From NCBI GenBank assembly GCA_965220855.1, contig CBDCQY010000001.1, positions 2,728,001-2,792,000 on the forward strand: a stretch of 64,000 bases of DNA, in the 5' to 3' direction. Source of the DNA: Bin95 sp965220855. Its GTDB lineage: Bacteria; Pseudomonadota; Alphaproteobacteria; Bin95. Shown piece after piece: positions 23,127-30,973 of the stretch. The notes beneath the pieces were generated by a model. The model had not been told where the DNA came from. It worked only from the letters and a program-made list of their open reading frames with translations, and searched no databases. The translations under genes and the position numbers were made by a program. The first letter of the stretch is position 1, and each line of letters begins with the position of its first letter.

Positions 23127-24155
23127 CTACATCGACAGATCCCGGAGTTCGCCGGACGATGTGCGCCACTCCTCGCGCTCCTCGTCCGACATCGGGATCA
23201 GGCCCTTGTCCGCCAGATAGCCGTCGGGACCCCAGGCCGCCTCGCCGGTGAACTCGGCGACATAGTCCCGGATGCCCGGCACGACGACCACATGCGCCTT
23301 CTTCACATAGAAGAACAGCGCGCGCGAGACCGGATAGTTGCCGTCGGCGATCTCCTCGAACTCCGGCGCCACGCCGTCGATCGTGCTTCCCTGCAGCGTG
23401 TCGTCGTTCTGGTCGAGGAAGCTGAAGCCGAAAATGCCGAGCGCGCGCGGATTGGCGGTCAGCTTCTGCACGATCAGATTGTCGTTCTCGCCGGCGTCGA
23501 TATACATGCCGTCTTCGCGGATCGTGTGGCAGACCTCCTTGTAGGCCTTCCTGTCGGCCTTTTTCATGGCCGCGATCCGGTCGAAGGTCTTGCAGCCGCC
23601 CTCCATGGCGAGCTCGACGAAGGCGTCGCGCGTGCCGGAGGTCGCGGGCGGCCCCAGCACCTCGATGCGCGCATCCGGCAGCTCCGGGTTCACCTCCTTC
23701 CAGGTGCGATAGGGGTTCGGGACCAGCTTGCCCTCGCCGTCCGGCACATGATGCGCAAGCGCCAGGAAGACATCGCGCAGGCTGAGCGCCATGCGGCCGG
23801 CCTCGCGCGAATTGGCGAGCACGATGCCGTCATAGCCGACCTTGACCTCGACGACCTCCTCGACGCCGTTCCCGGCGCAGGTGGAGACTTCCCCGGCCTT
23901 GATGCGGCGCGAGGCGTTGGCGATGTCGGGATGGCGCTCGCCGACGCCGGCGCAGAACAGCTTGAGGCCGCCGCCCGAGCCGGTCGATTCGACGACCGGC
24001 GTCTTGAAGGCGGTCGTCTTGCCGAAGCGCTCCGCCACGGCGGTGGAGAAGGGGAAGACGGTGGAGGATCCGACGATGCGGATCCGGTCGCGCGCCTCTG
24101 CGGCGCCCGCAACGGCCGCGCCTGCGAGCAGCGCGGCGATCAGGGTCTTCTTCAT
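23127..24155 (-). CDS. pstS: Periplasmic phosphate-binding protein PstS
   Basis: The 342-residue precursor has a Sec signal peptide (MKKTLIAALLAGAAVAGAAEA). The phosphate-binding loop IVGSSTVFPFS follows directly, then ESTGSGGGLKLFCAG and GPPATSGTRDAFVELAM, which provide further phosphate contacts. This is the larger PstS type common in proteobacteria. It captures phosphate in the periplasm for PstCAB. A perfect Pho box lies 104 bp upstream of its ATG. The gene heads the pstSCAB-phoU-phoB operon. Confidence 0.96.
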   Translation of the reverse strand: MKKTLIAALLAGAAVAGAAEARDRIRIVGSSTVFPFSTAVAERFGKTTAFKTPVVESTGSGGGLKLFCAGVGERHPDIANASRRIKAGEVSTCAGNGVEEVVEVKVGYDGIVLANSREAGRMALSLRDVFLALAHHVPDGEGKLVPNPYRTWKEVNPELPDARIEVLGPPATSGTRDAFVELAMEGGCKTFDRIAAMKKADRKAYKEVCHTIREDGMYIDAGENDNLIVQKLTANPRALGIFGFSFLDQNDDTLQGSTIDGVAPEFEEIADGNYPVSRALFFYVKKAHVVVVPGIRDYVAEFTGEAAWGPDGYLADKGLIPMSDEEREEWRTSSGELRDLSM

Positions 24156-24258
24156 CTGCTGGACATTCCTTGTCTTTGTCCTTGCGGCTCCCGGCGCGGA
24201 TCGGCCTCGCCGCCGCCCGTAACTTCAGACATAGCGGCGACTGTGATGTTTCAAGTCG

Positions 24259-24276
24259 ATGACAGTTTTATGACAG
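24259..24276 (-). promoter_or_regulatory. Pho box (PhoB-binding site) of the pstS operon
   Basis: On the minus strand these 18 bases read CTGTCATAAAACTGTCAT, two perfect 7-bp PhoB half-sites separated by four A residues. A TTGAAA follows four bases later, and a TATGTC lies about 15 bases beyond that, which may serve as -35 and -10 elements. The site lies between phoR and pstS, so PhoB probably activates the pst operon here while phoR has its own promoter. Confidence 0.93.
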
Positions 24277-24287
24277 GGCGCGCGCGC

Positions 24288-25313
24288 TCACCCGGCCGGC
24301 GTCGCCGGCAGATAGACGGTGAAGCGGCTGCCCTCTCCCGGCCGGCTGGCCTGCGTGAGGCGGCCCCGGTGGCGGTTGACGATATGCTTCACGATGGCGA
24401 GCCCGAGGCCGGTGCCGCCGAGCTCGCGCGAGCGGGCCTTGTCGGTGCGGTAGAAGCGCTCGGTCAGTCTCGGCAGGTCCGCAGCGTCGATGCCGGGCCC
24501 GGCGTCGATGACCGCGACAGAGACGCCCGGCAGCCCGACGCCCGGAATGCGCGAGACGGCGGCGGCCTCCATGCGCACGCCCCGCCCCCCATATTTGATG
24601 GCGTTGTCGAGCAGGTTCTCGAATACCTGCGTCAGTTCGTCCCGGTCGGCCGGCACCGGCGGGAGGTCGGCGGCGAGGTCGAGCCCGACCGTCACGCCGG
24701 AGCGCGCGCCGAGCGCCCGGGCGACGCCGCCCAGCAGCGGGGCCAGATCGATCGCCGTCTCCGGCTGGATATGCTCGCGCGCCTCGACGCGGGCGAGCGA
24801 CAGGAGGTCATCGACCAGCCGCGACATGCGGGCGGCCTCGCCGTCCATGATCTCGAGGAAGCGCCGGCGCGCCTCGGCGTCGTTCGCGGCCGGGCCGCGC
24901 AAGGTCTCGATGAAGCCGATCAGGGTGGCGAGCGGCGAGCGCAATTCGTGGCTGACATTGGAGACGAAATCGGCGCGCATCCGCTCGCTGCGCCAGAGCG
25001 CCGTCACATCGCGCAGAATGACCAGCGCGCCGGCGAGCCCGCCCGGCGCGGCCAGCGCCTGCAGGTCGAAATTGCGCGCCATCGGCACCGGCAGCACGAC
25101 CTCCGCCTGAGCCGCGCCCTCGCCCGCCAGCACCGCATCCACGGCGCCGAGCGCATCGGGATGGCGGAGGCTGAGGCAGAGGTCGCGACCGAGGGCGTGG
25201 TCCCCCAGCACCGCGCGCGCGGCCGGGTTGATGCGCGTCACGATCCGTTCCGCATCCACCAGCAGCACCGGATCGGGCAGCGTATCGACGATGTCTGTAG
25301 CGATGTTGTTCAT
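24288..25313 (-). CDS. phoR: Phosphate regulon sensor kinase PhoR, without membrane segments
   Basis: The 341-residue kinase starts directly in a PAS domain (IVDTLPDPVLLVDAERIVTR), followed by the HisKA motif VSNVSHELRSPL with His122 and the ATPase boxes DNAIKYGG, DAGPGIDAADLP and GGTGLGLAIVKHI. PhoR phosphorylates PhoB in response to PstSCAB-PhoU state. Most PhoR proteins have one or two N-terminal membrane helices. Here an in-frame TAG lies three codons before the ATG and the divergent ggt starts 51 bp away, so no such helices can be added. It is probably cytosolic or held at the membrane by partners. Confidence 0.9.
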   Translation of the reverse strand: MNNIATDIVDTLPDPVLLVDAERIVTRINPAARAVLGDHALGRDLCLSLRHPDALGAVDAVLAGEGAAQAEVVLPVPMARNFDLQALAAPGGLAGALVILRDVTALWRSERMRADFVSNVSHELRSPLATLIGFIETLRGPAANDAEARRRFLEIMDGEAARMSRLVDDLLSLARVEAREHIQPETAIDLAPLLGGVARALGARSGVTVGLDLAADLPPVPADRDELTQVFENLLDNAIKYGGRGVRMEAAAVSRIPGVGLPGVSVAVIDAGPGIDAADLPRLTERFYRTDKARSRELGGTGLGLAIVKHIVNRHRGRLTQASRPGEGSRFTVYLPATPAG

Positions 25314-25319
25314 GCGGCC

Positions 25320-25339
25320 CTACAGTAGCGCCACTATAG
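25320..25339. promoter_or_regulatory. Imperfect 20-bp palindrome between phoR and ggt
   Basis: In the 51-bp divergent intergenic region the sequence CTACAGTAGCGCCACTATAG matches its own reverse complement at 16 of 20 positions. It contains TATAG-like elements that could be -10 boxes in either direction. It may be an operator or simply overlapping promoters. Confidence 0.35.
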
Positions 25340-25364
25340 GACGATTCGGTGCAAGGACAGTCCG

Positions 25365-26951
25365 ATGCGCGACTTTCATCGGCCCGGCCGGTCGGCGGCG
25401 CGCGCCGCCAACGCCATGGTGGCCACCAGCCAGCCCTCCGCCACGCTCGCCGGTATCGAGGTGCTGCGCGCCGGCGGCAACGCCGTCGACGCCGCGGTCG
25501 CCGCCTCCGCCGTGCTGTGCGTGACCGAGCCGCAATCCACCGGCGTCGGCGGCGATTGCTTCTGCCTCTATGCGCCCGCCGGCCAGGCGGTCCCGGTGGC
25601 GCTCAACGGCTCCGGCCAGGCCCCGGCCGCGCTCTCGGCCGAGTGGCTGCGGGAGCGGGGCCAGGACCGGCTGGACGAATCGGGCCCGCACGCGGTGACC
25701 GTGCCGGGCGCGATCGACGCCTGGGCCAGACTGGTGGCGGACCATGGCCGCATGGGCCTCGACGAACTGCTCGCCCCGGCGATCCGCTATGCCGAGGAAG
25801 GCTTCGTCGTCCATGCGCGCACGGCCGCCGACTGGCGGGACGCCGCCGACCGCCTCGCCGGCGACGCCGACAGCGCCCGGCGCTTCCTGCCCGAAGGCGG
25901 GCCGGTCGGCGAGGGCCGGCTCTTCCGCCAGCCGGAGCTCGCCGCCACGCTGCGGCGCATCGCCCGCGAGGGCCGCGCCGGTTTCTACGAGGGCCCGGTG
26001 GCGGAGGATATCGTCGCCAAGCTGCAGAGCCTCGGCGGGCTGCACACGCTCGACGATTTCGCCGCCCGGCGGGCGGACTATGTGGCGCCGATCTCGACCG
26101 ACTATCGCGGCTGGCGGGTGTTCGAATGCCCGCCCAACGGCGTCGGCGTCATCGCCCTCCTGATGCTGAACATGCTGGAGCGCTTCGAGCCGGCGGCGGA
26201 CCCGCTCGCGCCCGAGCGCCTGCACCGGCTCATCGAGGCCACGCGGCTCGCCTTTCGCGACCGCAACGCCTTCGTCGCCGACCCGGCCGGGGCGGAGGTT
26301 CCGCTCGACATGCTGCTGTCGAGGGACTACGCCGCCGCGCTCGCCGGGCGGATTTGCGACGCGCGCGCGCTGGAGGCGCTGCCGCCGGCCGGCTGGCCCG
26401 CGCATGACGACACGGTCTATCTCGCGGTGGTGGACCGGGACGGCAACGCCTGCTCCTTCATCAACTCGCTGTTCAAGTCCTTCGGCAGCGCCATCCTCGC
26501 GCCCGGCTCCGGCGTCATGCTGCACAATCGCGGCCTCGGCTTCTCGCTCGATCCGGCGCACCCGAACGCGCTTCGGCCCGGCCGGCGGCCGATGCACACC
26601 ATCATCCCCGCCATGCTGGCCAGGGACGGGCGCGCGGTCATGCCGTTCGGCGTGATGGGCGGGCATTACCAGCCCGTCGGCCAGGCGTGGGTGCTGACCT
26701 CGATGCTGGACCACGGCCTCGACCCGCAGGCGGCGCTCGACCTGCCGCGCCTCTTTGCTTACGAGGGCGCGGTCGAGATCGAGCGCGGCCTGCCGGAAGC
26801 CGCCTCTGCCGCGCTCCGCCAGCGCGGCCACCGCCTCGCTCCGGCCGAGCCGCCCCATGGCGGCGGCCAGGCCATCTGGATCGACCACGCCAACGGCGCC
26901 CTGGTCGCCGGCTCCGACCCCCGCAAGGACGGCCTGGCCCTCGGCTACTGA
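25365..26951 (+). CDS. Gamma-glutamyltransferase family protein
   Basis: This 528-residue Ntn-hydrolase-type protein has NAVDAAVAASAVLCVTEPQS and GVGGDCFCLY near the front. The autocleavage/nucleophile Thr is near residue 350 in HDDTVYLAVVD, and GSGVMLHNRG and FGVMGGHYQPVGQ follow. Cleavage before the Thr would give the large and small subunits. There is no signal peptide, unlike periplasmic GGT, so it should act in the cytoplasm on gamma-glutamyl compounds or as a cephalosporin/gamma-glutamyl amide acylase-like enzyme. It is divergent from phoR and convergent with the SnoaL-like gene. Confidence 0.92.
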   Translation: MRDFHRPGRSAARAANAMVATSQPSATLAGIEVLRAGGNAVDAAVAASAVLCVTEPQSTGVGGDCFCLYAPAGQAVPVALNGSGQAPAALSAEWLRERGQDRLDESGPHAVTVPGAIDAWARLVADHGRMGLDELLAPAIRYAEEGFVVHARTAADWRDAADRLAGDADSARRFLPEGGPVGEGRLFRQPELAATLRRIAREGRAGFYEGPVAEDIVAKLQSLGGLHTLDDFAARRADYVAPISTDYRGWRVFECPPNGVGVIALLMLNMLERFEPAADPLAPERLHRLIEATRLAFRDRNAFVADPAGAEVPLDMLLSRDYAAALAGRICDARALEALPPAGWPAHDDTVYLAVVDRDGNACSFINSLFKSFGSAILAPGSGVMLHNRGLGFSLDPAHPNALRPGRRPMHTIIPAMLARDGRAVMPFGVMGGHYQPVGQAWVLTSMLDHGLDPQAALDLPRLFAYEGAVEIERGLPEAASAALRQRGHRLAPAEPPHGGGQAIWIDHANGALVAGSDPRKDGLALGY

Positions 26952-26984
26952 GACGCCGGCCTCGGGCAAGCGGTTCCGGCCGGC

Positions 26985-27434
26985 TTACTCCCGGCAGCCG
27001 AAGGAGCGCTGGGGCACGTCGCGAAAGAGGGAGACGTGGGTGTGGACGCAGCGCCATGGGTCCTCCACGCTCTCGCGCGCGAAGATCGCGGTGGTGCGGC
27101 CCGGGCGCTCGAAGGCGCGGCCGTCCTCATGGAAGCCGGTCGAGCTCCAGACCAGCATCCCGAAGGCCAGCAGGCGGTCGGGCGAGACCATGCAGCGCAG
27201 GCCTTCCGTGTGGTGGCGGAAATCCTCGATGGTGGGCCAGATCGAGCGCCATTGCCGCGCCTCCAGCGCATCCAGCCCCTCCACCCGGTCCATCCAGGTG
27301 CCGAAGCCGAGCGCGCGCCCGTCGAAGCGCTCGCGCGCGTCGGCAAAGTTCCGCGCCGCGACTTCCGCTCCCCAGCCGTCGAACCAGTCCCTGATCGCGC
27401 GCACATCCTCCTCGGGCGAGTCGAATTCGGCCAT
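26985..27434 (-). CDS. SnoaL-like / NTF2-fold protein
   Basis: The 149-residue protein has the cone-fold layout of NTF2/SnoaL-like proteins: an N-terminal helix (VRAIRDWFDGWGAEVAARNF), a FGTWMDRVEGLDALEARQWR segment, then strands ending CVHTHVSLFRDVP. The ATG at 27434 is favoured by an AAGGAG site 7 bp upstream; the open frame extends further but without coding character. Members of this fold range from isomerases and hydratases to ligand-binding proteins, so no activity is assigned. It is divergent from the dehydrogenase gene at 27502. Confidence 0.8.
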   Translation of the reverse strand: MAEFDSPEEDVRAIRDWFDGWGAEVAARNFADARERFDGRALGFGTWMDRVEGLDALEARQWRSIWPTIEDFRHHTEGLRCMVSPDRLLAFGMLVWSSTGFHEDGRAFERPGRTTAIFARESVEDPWRCVHTHVSLFRDVPQRSFGCRE

Positions 27435-27501
27435 CTTCGCAGTCTCCTTGTCCGCCGCGTCCCGGTCTATGATGGCTTGCAGAACCGGGAGGAACGCCTT
27501 C

Positions 27502-28533
27502 ATGCGCATCATCGACCATGAGCTGCTGCGCCGCCAGACCGAGCGGGTCTTCGAGGCCTGGGGCATGGCGGCGGAGCACGCCCTGACGGCCGCGCATGTC
27601 ATGGTGGAGACCGATCTCGCCGGCATCGACAGCCATGGCGTCGGCATGCTGCCCTTCTATCAGAACGCCGTGGAGGACGGCCGCATCGACCCCCGACCGG
27701 AGATCCGCATCGAGCGCGAGACGCCGGCGCTGGCGCTGATCGACGCCGGGCGGAGCCTCGGCCATCCGCCCTCCGTGCTCGCCATGCAGACCGCCATCGA
27801 CAAGGCGCGGGCCGTCGGCGCGGCGGCGGTGGCGGTGCGCAACTCCAACCATTACGGCGCCGCCGGCTATTATGCGCGCATGGCCGCCGAGGCGGGCGTC
27901 GTCGGCCTCTCGCTCACCAATGCGCCGGTCAAGCAGGCCGTGCCGATGTTCGGGACCGAGGCGGCGCTCGGCACCAACCCCATCGGCTTCGGCGCGCCGG
28001 CGGCGTCCCAGCCGCCCTTCCTGCTCGACATGGCGACCACCACGGTGGCGTTCGGCAAGGTGTCGATCGCGCGCCGCGCCGGCAAGGCGCTGCCCGAGGG
28101 CTGGTCGGTGGACCCCGCCGGCCGGCCGATCACCGACGCCGCCCGCGCGGTCGAGATCGGCCGGCTGACGCCGCTCGGCGGCGCGCGCGAGACCGGCGGC
28201 CACAAGGGCTACGGCCTGGCCGCCATGGTGGAAATCCTGTGCGCGACGCTCTCCGGCTGCCTGGCGGGCGAGACCGGACATTTCTTCTTCGCCGTCGATC
28301 CGGCCGCGTTCGGGCGGGCGGGGGCCTTCGAGACCGACATGGACCGGCTGATGGACATGCTGCGCGCCACGCCGCCGGCGGACCCGGCCAGGCCGGTCAT
28401 GGTTGCGGGAGACCCGGAACACGCCACTTACGCCGAGCGCAAGGCGAACGGCATTCCGATGACCGCGACGCTCCTGGAGGAGCTCCGCGATGTCTGCCGG
28501 CGCGCCGGCGCGCCCTTCCAGCTGGACGGCTGA
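27502..28533 (+). CDS. Ldh2-type malate/lactate/sulfolactate dehydrogenase family protein (paralog 1)
   Basis: This 343-residue NAD(P)-dependent 2-hydroxyacid dehydrogenase has the family phrases ETDLAGIDSHGVGMLPFY, NSNHYGAAGYYA (catalytic His), TNPIGFGAP, FLLDMATTTVAFGKV and GGHKGYGLAAMVEIL. These are not Rossmann-fold enzymes. Known members oxidise malate, lactate, ureidoglycolate or (R)-sulfolactate. The ATG at 27502 follows GGGAGGAA. It starts a plus-strand run with a phosphoesterase gene 8 bp downstream and a VOC gene after that. A paralog lies at 37183. Confidence 0.9.
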   Translation: MRIIDHELLRRQTERVFEAWGMAAEHALTAAHVMVETDLAGIDSHGVGMLPFYQNAVEDGRIDPRPEIRIERETPALALIDAGRSLGHPPSVLAMQTAIDKARAVGAAAVAVRNSNHYGAAGYYARMAAEAGVVGLSLTNAPVKQAVPMFGTEAALGTNPIGFGAPAASQPPFLLDMATTTVAFGKVSIARRAGKALPEGWSVDPAGRPITDAARAVEIGRLTPLGGARETGGHKGYGLAAMVEILCATLSGCLAGETGHFFFAVDPAAFGRAGAFETDMDRLMDMLRATPPADPARPVMVAGDPEHATYAERKANGIPMTATLLEELRDVCRRAGAPFQLDG

Positions 28534-28541
28534 CGGCGCGC

Positions 28542-29117
28542 ATGAAGCTTGGCATCGTCTCGGACCTGCATTGCAACATTGCGGGGTTGCAGAAGGCCGT
28601 CGCGCTGATGGGGCCGGTCGATGAGCTGCTCTGTCTCGGCGACTCGATCTACGAATATCGCTTCTCCAACGAGGTCGCGGCCTTTCTGCGCGACCGGGGC
28701 GTTCGCACCATTCTCGGCAATCATGAGGAGGTGTTTTTCGGCCCCGGCGGCGAGCGCGCCCGCCAGGCGTCCTGGATCGATCCCGAACTGATGGACTGGC
28801 TCGGCGCGCAGCCGCGCCTTTGCCGCTTCGAGTGCGGGGCCAAGCGGGTGCTGATGGCGCATTCCACCGCCTGGGAGCCTTACGGCGCCTATGTCTATCC
28901 GCACAGCCCGGAGTTTCGCCGCTTCGGCGAGGTCGATGCCGACTTCGTGCTTTACGGGCACACGCATGTGCAGGTGGCGGCGCGGGTCGGGCGGGTGCTG
29001 GTGGTCAATCCGGGCTCGGCCGGCGACGCGCGCGACCACGCCAACGGGCGCCGGCTGAGCTGCGCGGTGCTCGACACGGAGGCCGAAACGGTCGCCTTCA
29101 CCGACTTCACGGTGTAG
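28542..29117 (+). CDS. Calcineurin-like metallophosphoesterase (YfcE/MJ0936 type)
   Basis: The 191-residue protein contains the dimetal phosphoesterase motifs in order: SDLHCN at residues 7-12, LCLGDSIYE near 33, ILGNHE near 58, LMAHS near 105, and YGHTHVQVA near 135, ending with the VVNPGSAGDARD loop typical of the small YfcE family. Such enzymes cleave phosphodiesters or phosphomonoesters in the cytoplasm; the substrate is unknown. It starts 8 bp after the dehydrogenase stop and is probably in its operon. Confidence 0.9.
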   Translation: MKLGIVSDLHCNIAGLQKAVALMGPVDELLCLGDSIYEYRFSNEVAAFLRDRGVRTILGNHEEVFFGPGGERARQASWIDPELMDWLGAQPRLCRFECGAKRVLMAHSTAWEPYGAYVYPHSPEFRRFGEVDADFVLYGHTHVQVAARVGRVLVVNPGSAGDARDHANGRRLSCAVLDTEAETVAFTDFTV

Positions 29118-29170
29118 AGCGGGGACGGGCGGGCCGGCAGGCGCGCAGGAACGAGGGGAGGGACGCTCCG

Positions 29171-30004
29171 ATGGCGAAATTCGACCGGTCGGCCGAGGAT
29201 GTCGGCAATATCGTCGCGCTCGAACATGTCAATGTGCGGGTGCCGGACCAGGTCCGGGCGACCGATTTCTACATCACCGCGCTCGGGCTGACGCGCGACC
29301 CCTATCTGGTGACCGGCACGGCCAATATGTGGGTCAATGTCGGGCAGAGCCAGTTCCACCTGCCGGTCGGCGAGCCGCAGCGCCTGCGCGGCGTCACCGG
29401 CCTGGTGACGCCCGACCTGGATGCGCTGGAAGCGCGGCTGGAGCGCGCCGGCTTCGCCGCCGAGCGCGACGGGGAGGGTATCGAGACCGCCTGCCCCTGG
29501 GGCAACCGCATCCGCCTCCGCGGGCCGCGCGACGGGCGGGTGCTGGCGATGGACTATGTGGCCCTCGACGTGCCCGAGGGCGCCGCCGCCCCGGCCGCCG
29601 CCTTCTATCGCGAGGTCTGGAAGACGCCCGCCTGGGTCGATGCGGACGGGGTGGGCCACGCCTCGGTCGGGCGCGGGCAGGAGCTGCGCTTCGTCGAGAC
29701 CGCCGCCCCGCCGCCGGACTATGACGGCCACCATATCGCGGTCTATGTCGCCGACTTCTCCGGCCCGCATCGCTGGCTGGCCGAGCGGGGGCTGGTGTCG
29801 GAGGAAAGCAATCGCTGGCAATATCGCTTTCTCGACATCGTGGACCCCGGCACGGCGGAGCCGCTGTTTCGCATCGAACATGAGGTGCGCTCGATGACGC
29901 ATCCGATCTACGGTCGCCAGCTGGTCAACCGCAACCCCGCCGTCACCAACAACGCCTTCACCCCCGGCCACGAAGCCGCCCCCTGGACGGTCGCGCCGGG
30001 GTAA
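29171..30004 (+). CDS. Two-module VOC family protein (extradiol dioxygenase-like fold)
   Basis: The 277-residue protein has two vicinal-oxygen-chelate modules. The first begins VALEHVNVRVPDQVRATDFY and the second is around VLAMDYVALDVPEGAAAPAA, with a GHHIAVYVADFSGPHRWL strand-helix later. This is the layout of type I extradiol dioxygenases and related isomerases, but the metal-binding set is incomplete by eye, so no ring cleavage is claimed. The ATG at 29171 follows GGGAGGGAC. It lies downstream of the phosphoesterase and convergent with the TauD-type gene. Confidence 0.8.
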   Translation: MAKFDRSAEDVGNIVALEHVNVRVPDQVRATDFYITALGLTRDPYLVTGTANMWVNVGQSQFHLPVGEPQRLRGVTGLVTPDLDALEARLERAGFAAERDGEGIETACPWGNRIRLRGPRDGRVLAMDYVALDVPEGAAAPAAAFYREVWKTPAWVDADGVGHASVGRGQELRFVETAAPPPDYDGHHIAVYVADFSGPHRWLAERGLVSEESNRWQYRFLDIVDPGTAEPLFRIEHEVRSMTHPIYGRQLVNRNPAVTNNAFTPGHEAAPWTVAPG

Positions 30005-30019
30005 CCCCCGCGCGCCGCC

Positions 30020-30868
30020 CTAAGCCGCTTCCTCCAGGGTCGGGCCGGCGCCGGCGACGCGGGTCTGGCGCATGCGGCGGCGGAAGCGGTCGGCGTCGTA
30101 GCCGGCGCCGCGATGCAGCAGGCAGCGATTGTCCCAGATGACCAGGTCGCCCGGCTCCCAGCGATGCGCCAGCACATGCTCCTCGGCCGTCATCTCCTCC
30201 ACCAGCCCCTCCAGCAGCGCGCGGCTCTCGTCATAGTCCCAGCCCTCGATCTCGCGGGCGTGCGAGCCGATGTAGAGATTGCGCGCGCCGGTGGCCGGAT
30301 TGCGGCGCACCAGGCGCTGGCGCACCGGCGGCAGCGAGGCGGCGTGCTCGGGCGACACCGCGTCGGGCGCGACCCTGGAGCGCGAGAACACATAGTCGTG
30401 GATGCAGACCTGCGGGGCGAGCCGCTCCCGCTCCGGGGCCGCCAGGCGCTCGAAGGCCGCGCGCTGGCTGACGAACAGCGTCTCGCCGCCCTCCGCCGGC
30501 GTCTCGTAGGCGCACATGATCGACACGAAGGCCGGGACGGCGCGGAAGGAGCTGTCCGAGTGCCACATCATGTTGCCGGTCTGGAACACCGTGCGCCGGT
30601 GGTCGTTGCCGAGCACGCTGCCGTCGGGCATCACATTGCCGATGGTGCCGAACCACTCGATGCGCCCTTCGCGCCCGAGCGCGACATGGTTGGCCTCCGG
30701 CTCGCCGAGCCGGCGCGTGAAGGCCAGCTGCGCCTCGTCGCCGGCGGCCGCGCCCGGAACATGGACGAAGGAATAGCGGTCGATCGCCTCGCGGATGGCG
30801 GCGATGTCGAGGCTCCCGATCTCCGGGCCGTCCAGCCGGACGCCGAAATCGCGGTGCAGCGGGGTCAT
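30020..30868 (-). CDS. TauD/TfdA-family Fe(II)/2-oxoglutarate dioxygenase (paralog 1)
   Basis: This 282-residue oxygenase has the iron motif MWHSDSS (His103, Asp105), the distal His252 in WDNRCLLHRGAGYD, and an Arg-rich C-terminus for 2-oxoglutarate. The N-terminal IAAIREAIDRYSFVHVPGA matches the family opening. Members hydroxylate taurine, alkyl sulfates, aryloxyacetates, quaternary amines and others. The ATG at 30868 follows GGAGGAG. It is divergent from the CoA-transferase gene with 105 bp between. The two may be co-regulated, but the substrate is not evident. Confidence 0.88.
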   Translation of the reverse strand: MTPLHRDFGVRLDGPEIGSLDIAAIREAIDRYSFVHVPGAAAGDEAQLAFTRRLGEPEANHVALGREGRIEWFGTIGNVMPDGSVLGNDHRRTVFQTGNMMWHSDSSFRAVPAFVSIMCAYETPAEGGETLFVSQRAAFERLAAPERERLAPQVCIHDYVFSRSRVAPDAVSPEHAASLPPVRQRLVRRNPATGARNLYIGSHAREIEGWDYDESRALLEGLVEEMTAEEHVLAHRWEPGDLVIWDNRCLLHRGAGYDADRFRRRMRQTRVAGAGPTLEEAA

Positions 30869-30973
30869 GAGCGCCTCCTCCGGGGCCGGGCGCGCGGCGC
30901 GCCTGGCAATCTTGCTCCCTCATGGCCGGCAGCATAGCCTTCCCGGCGGACAGGACAAAGGGAGCACGGCCCC

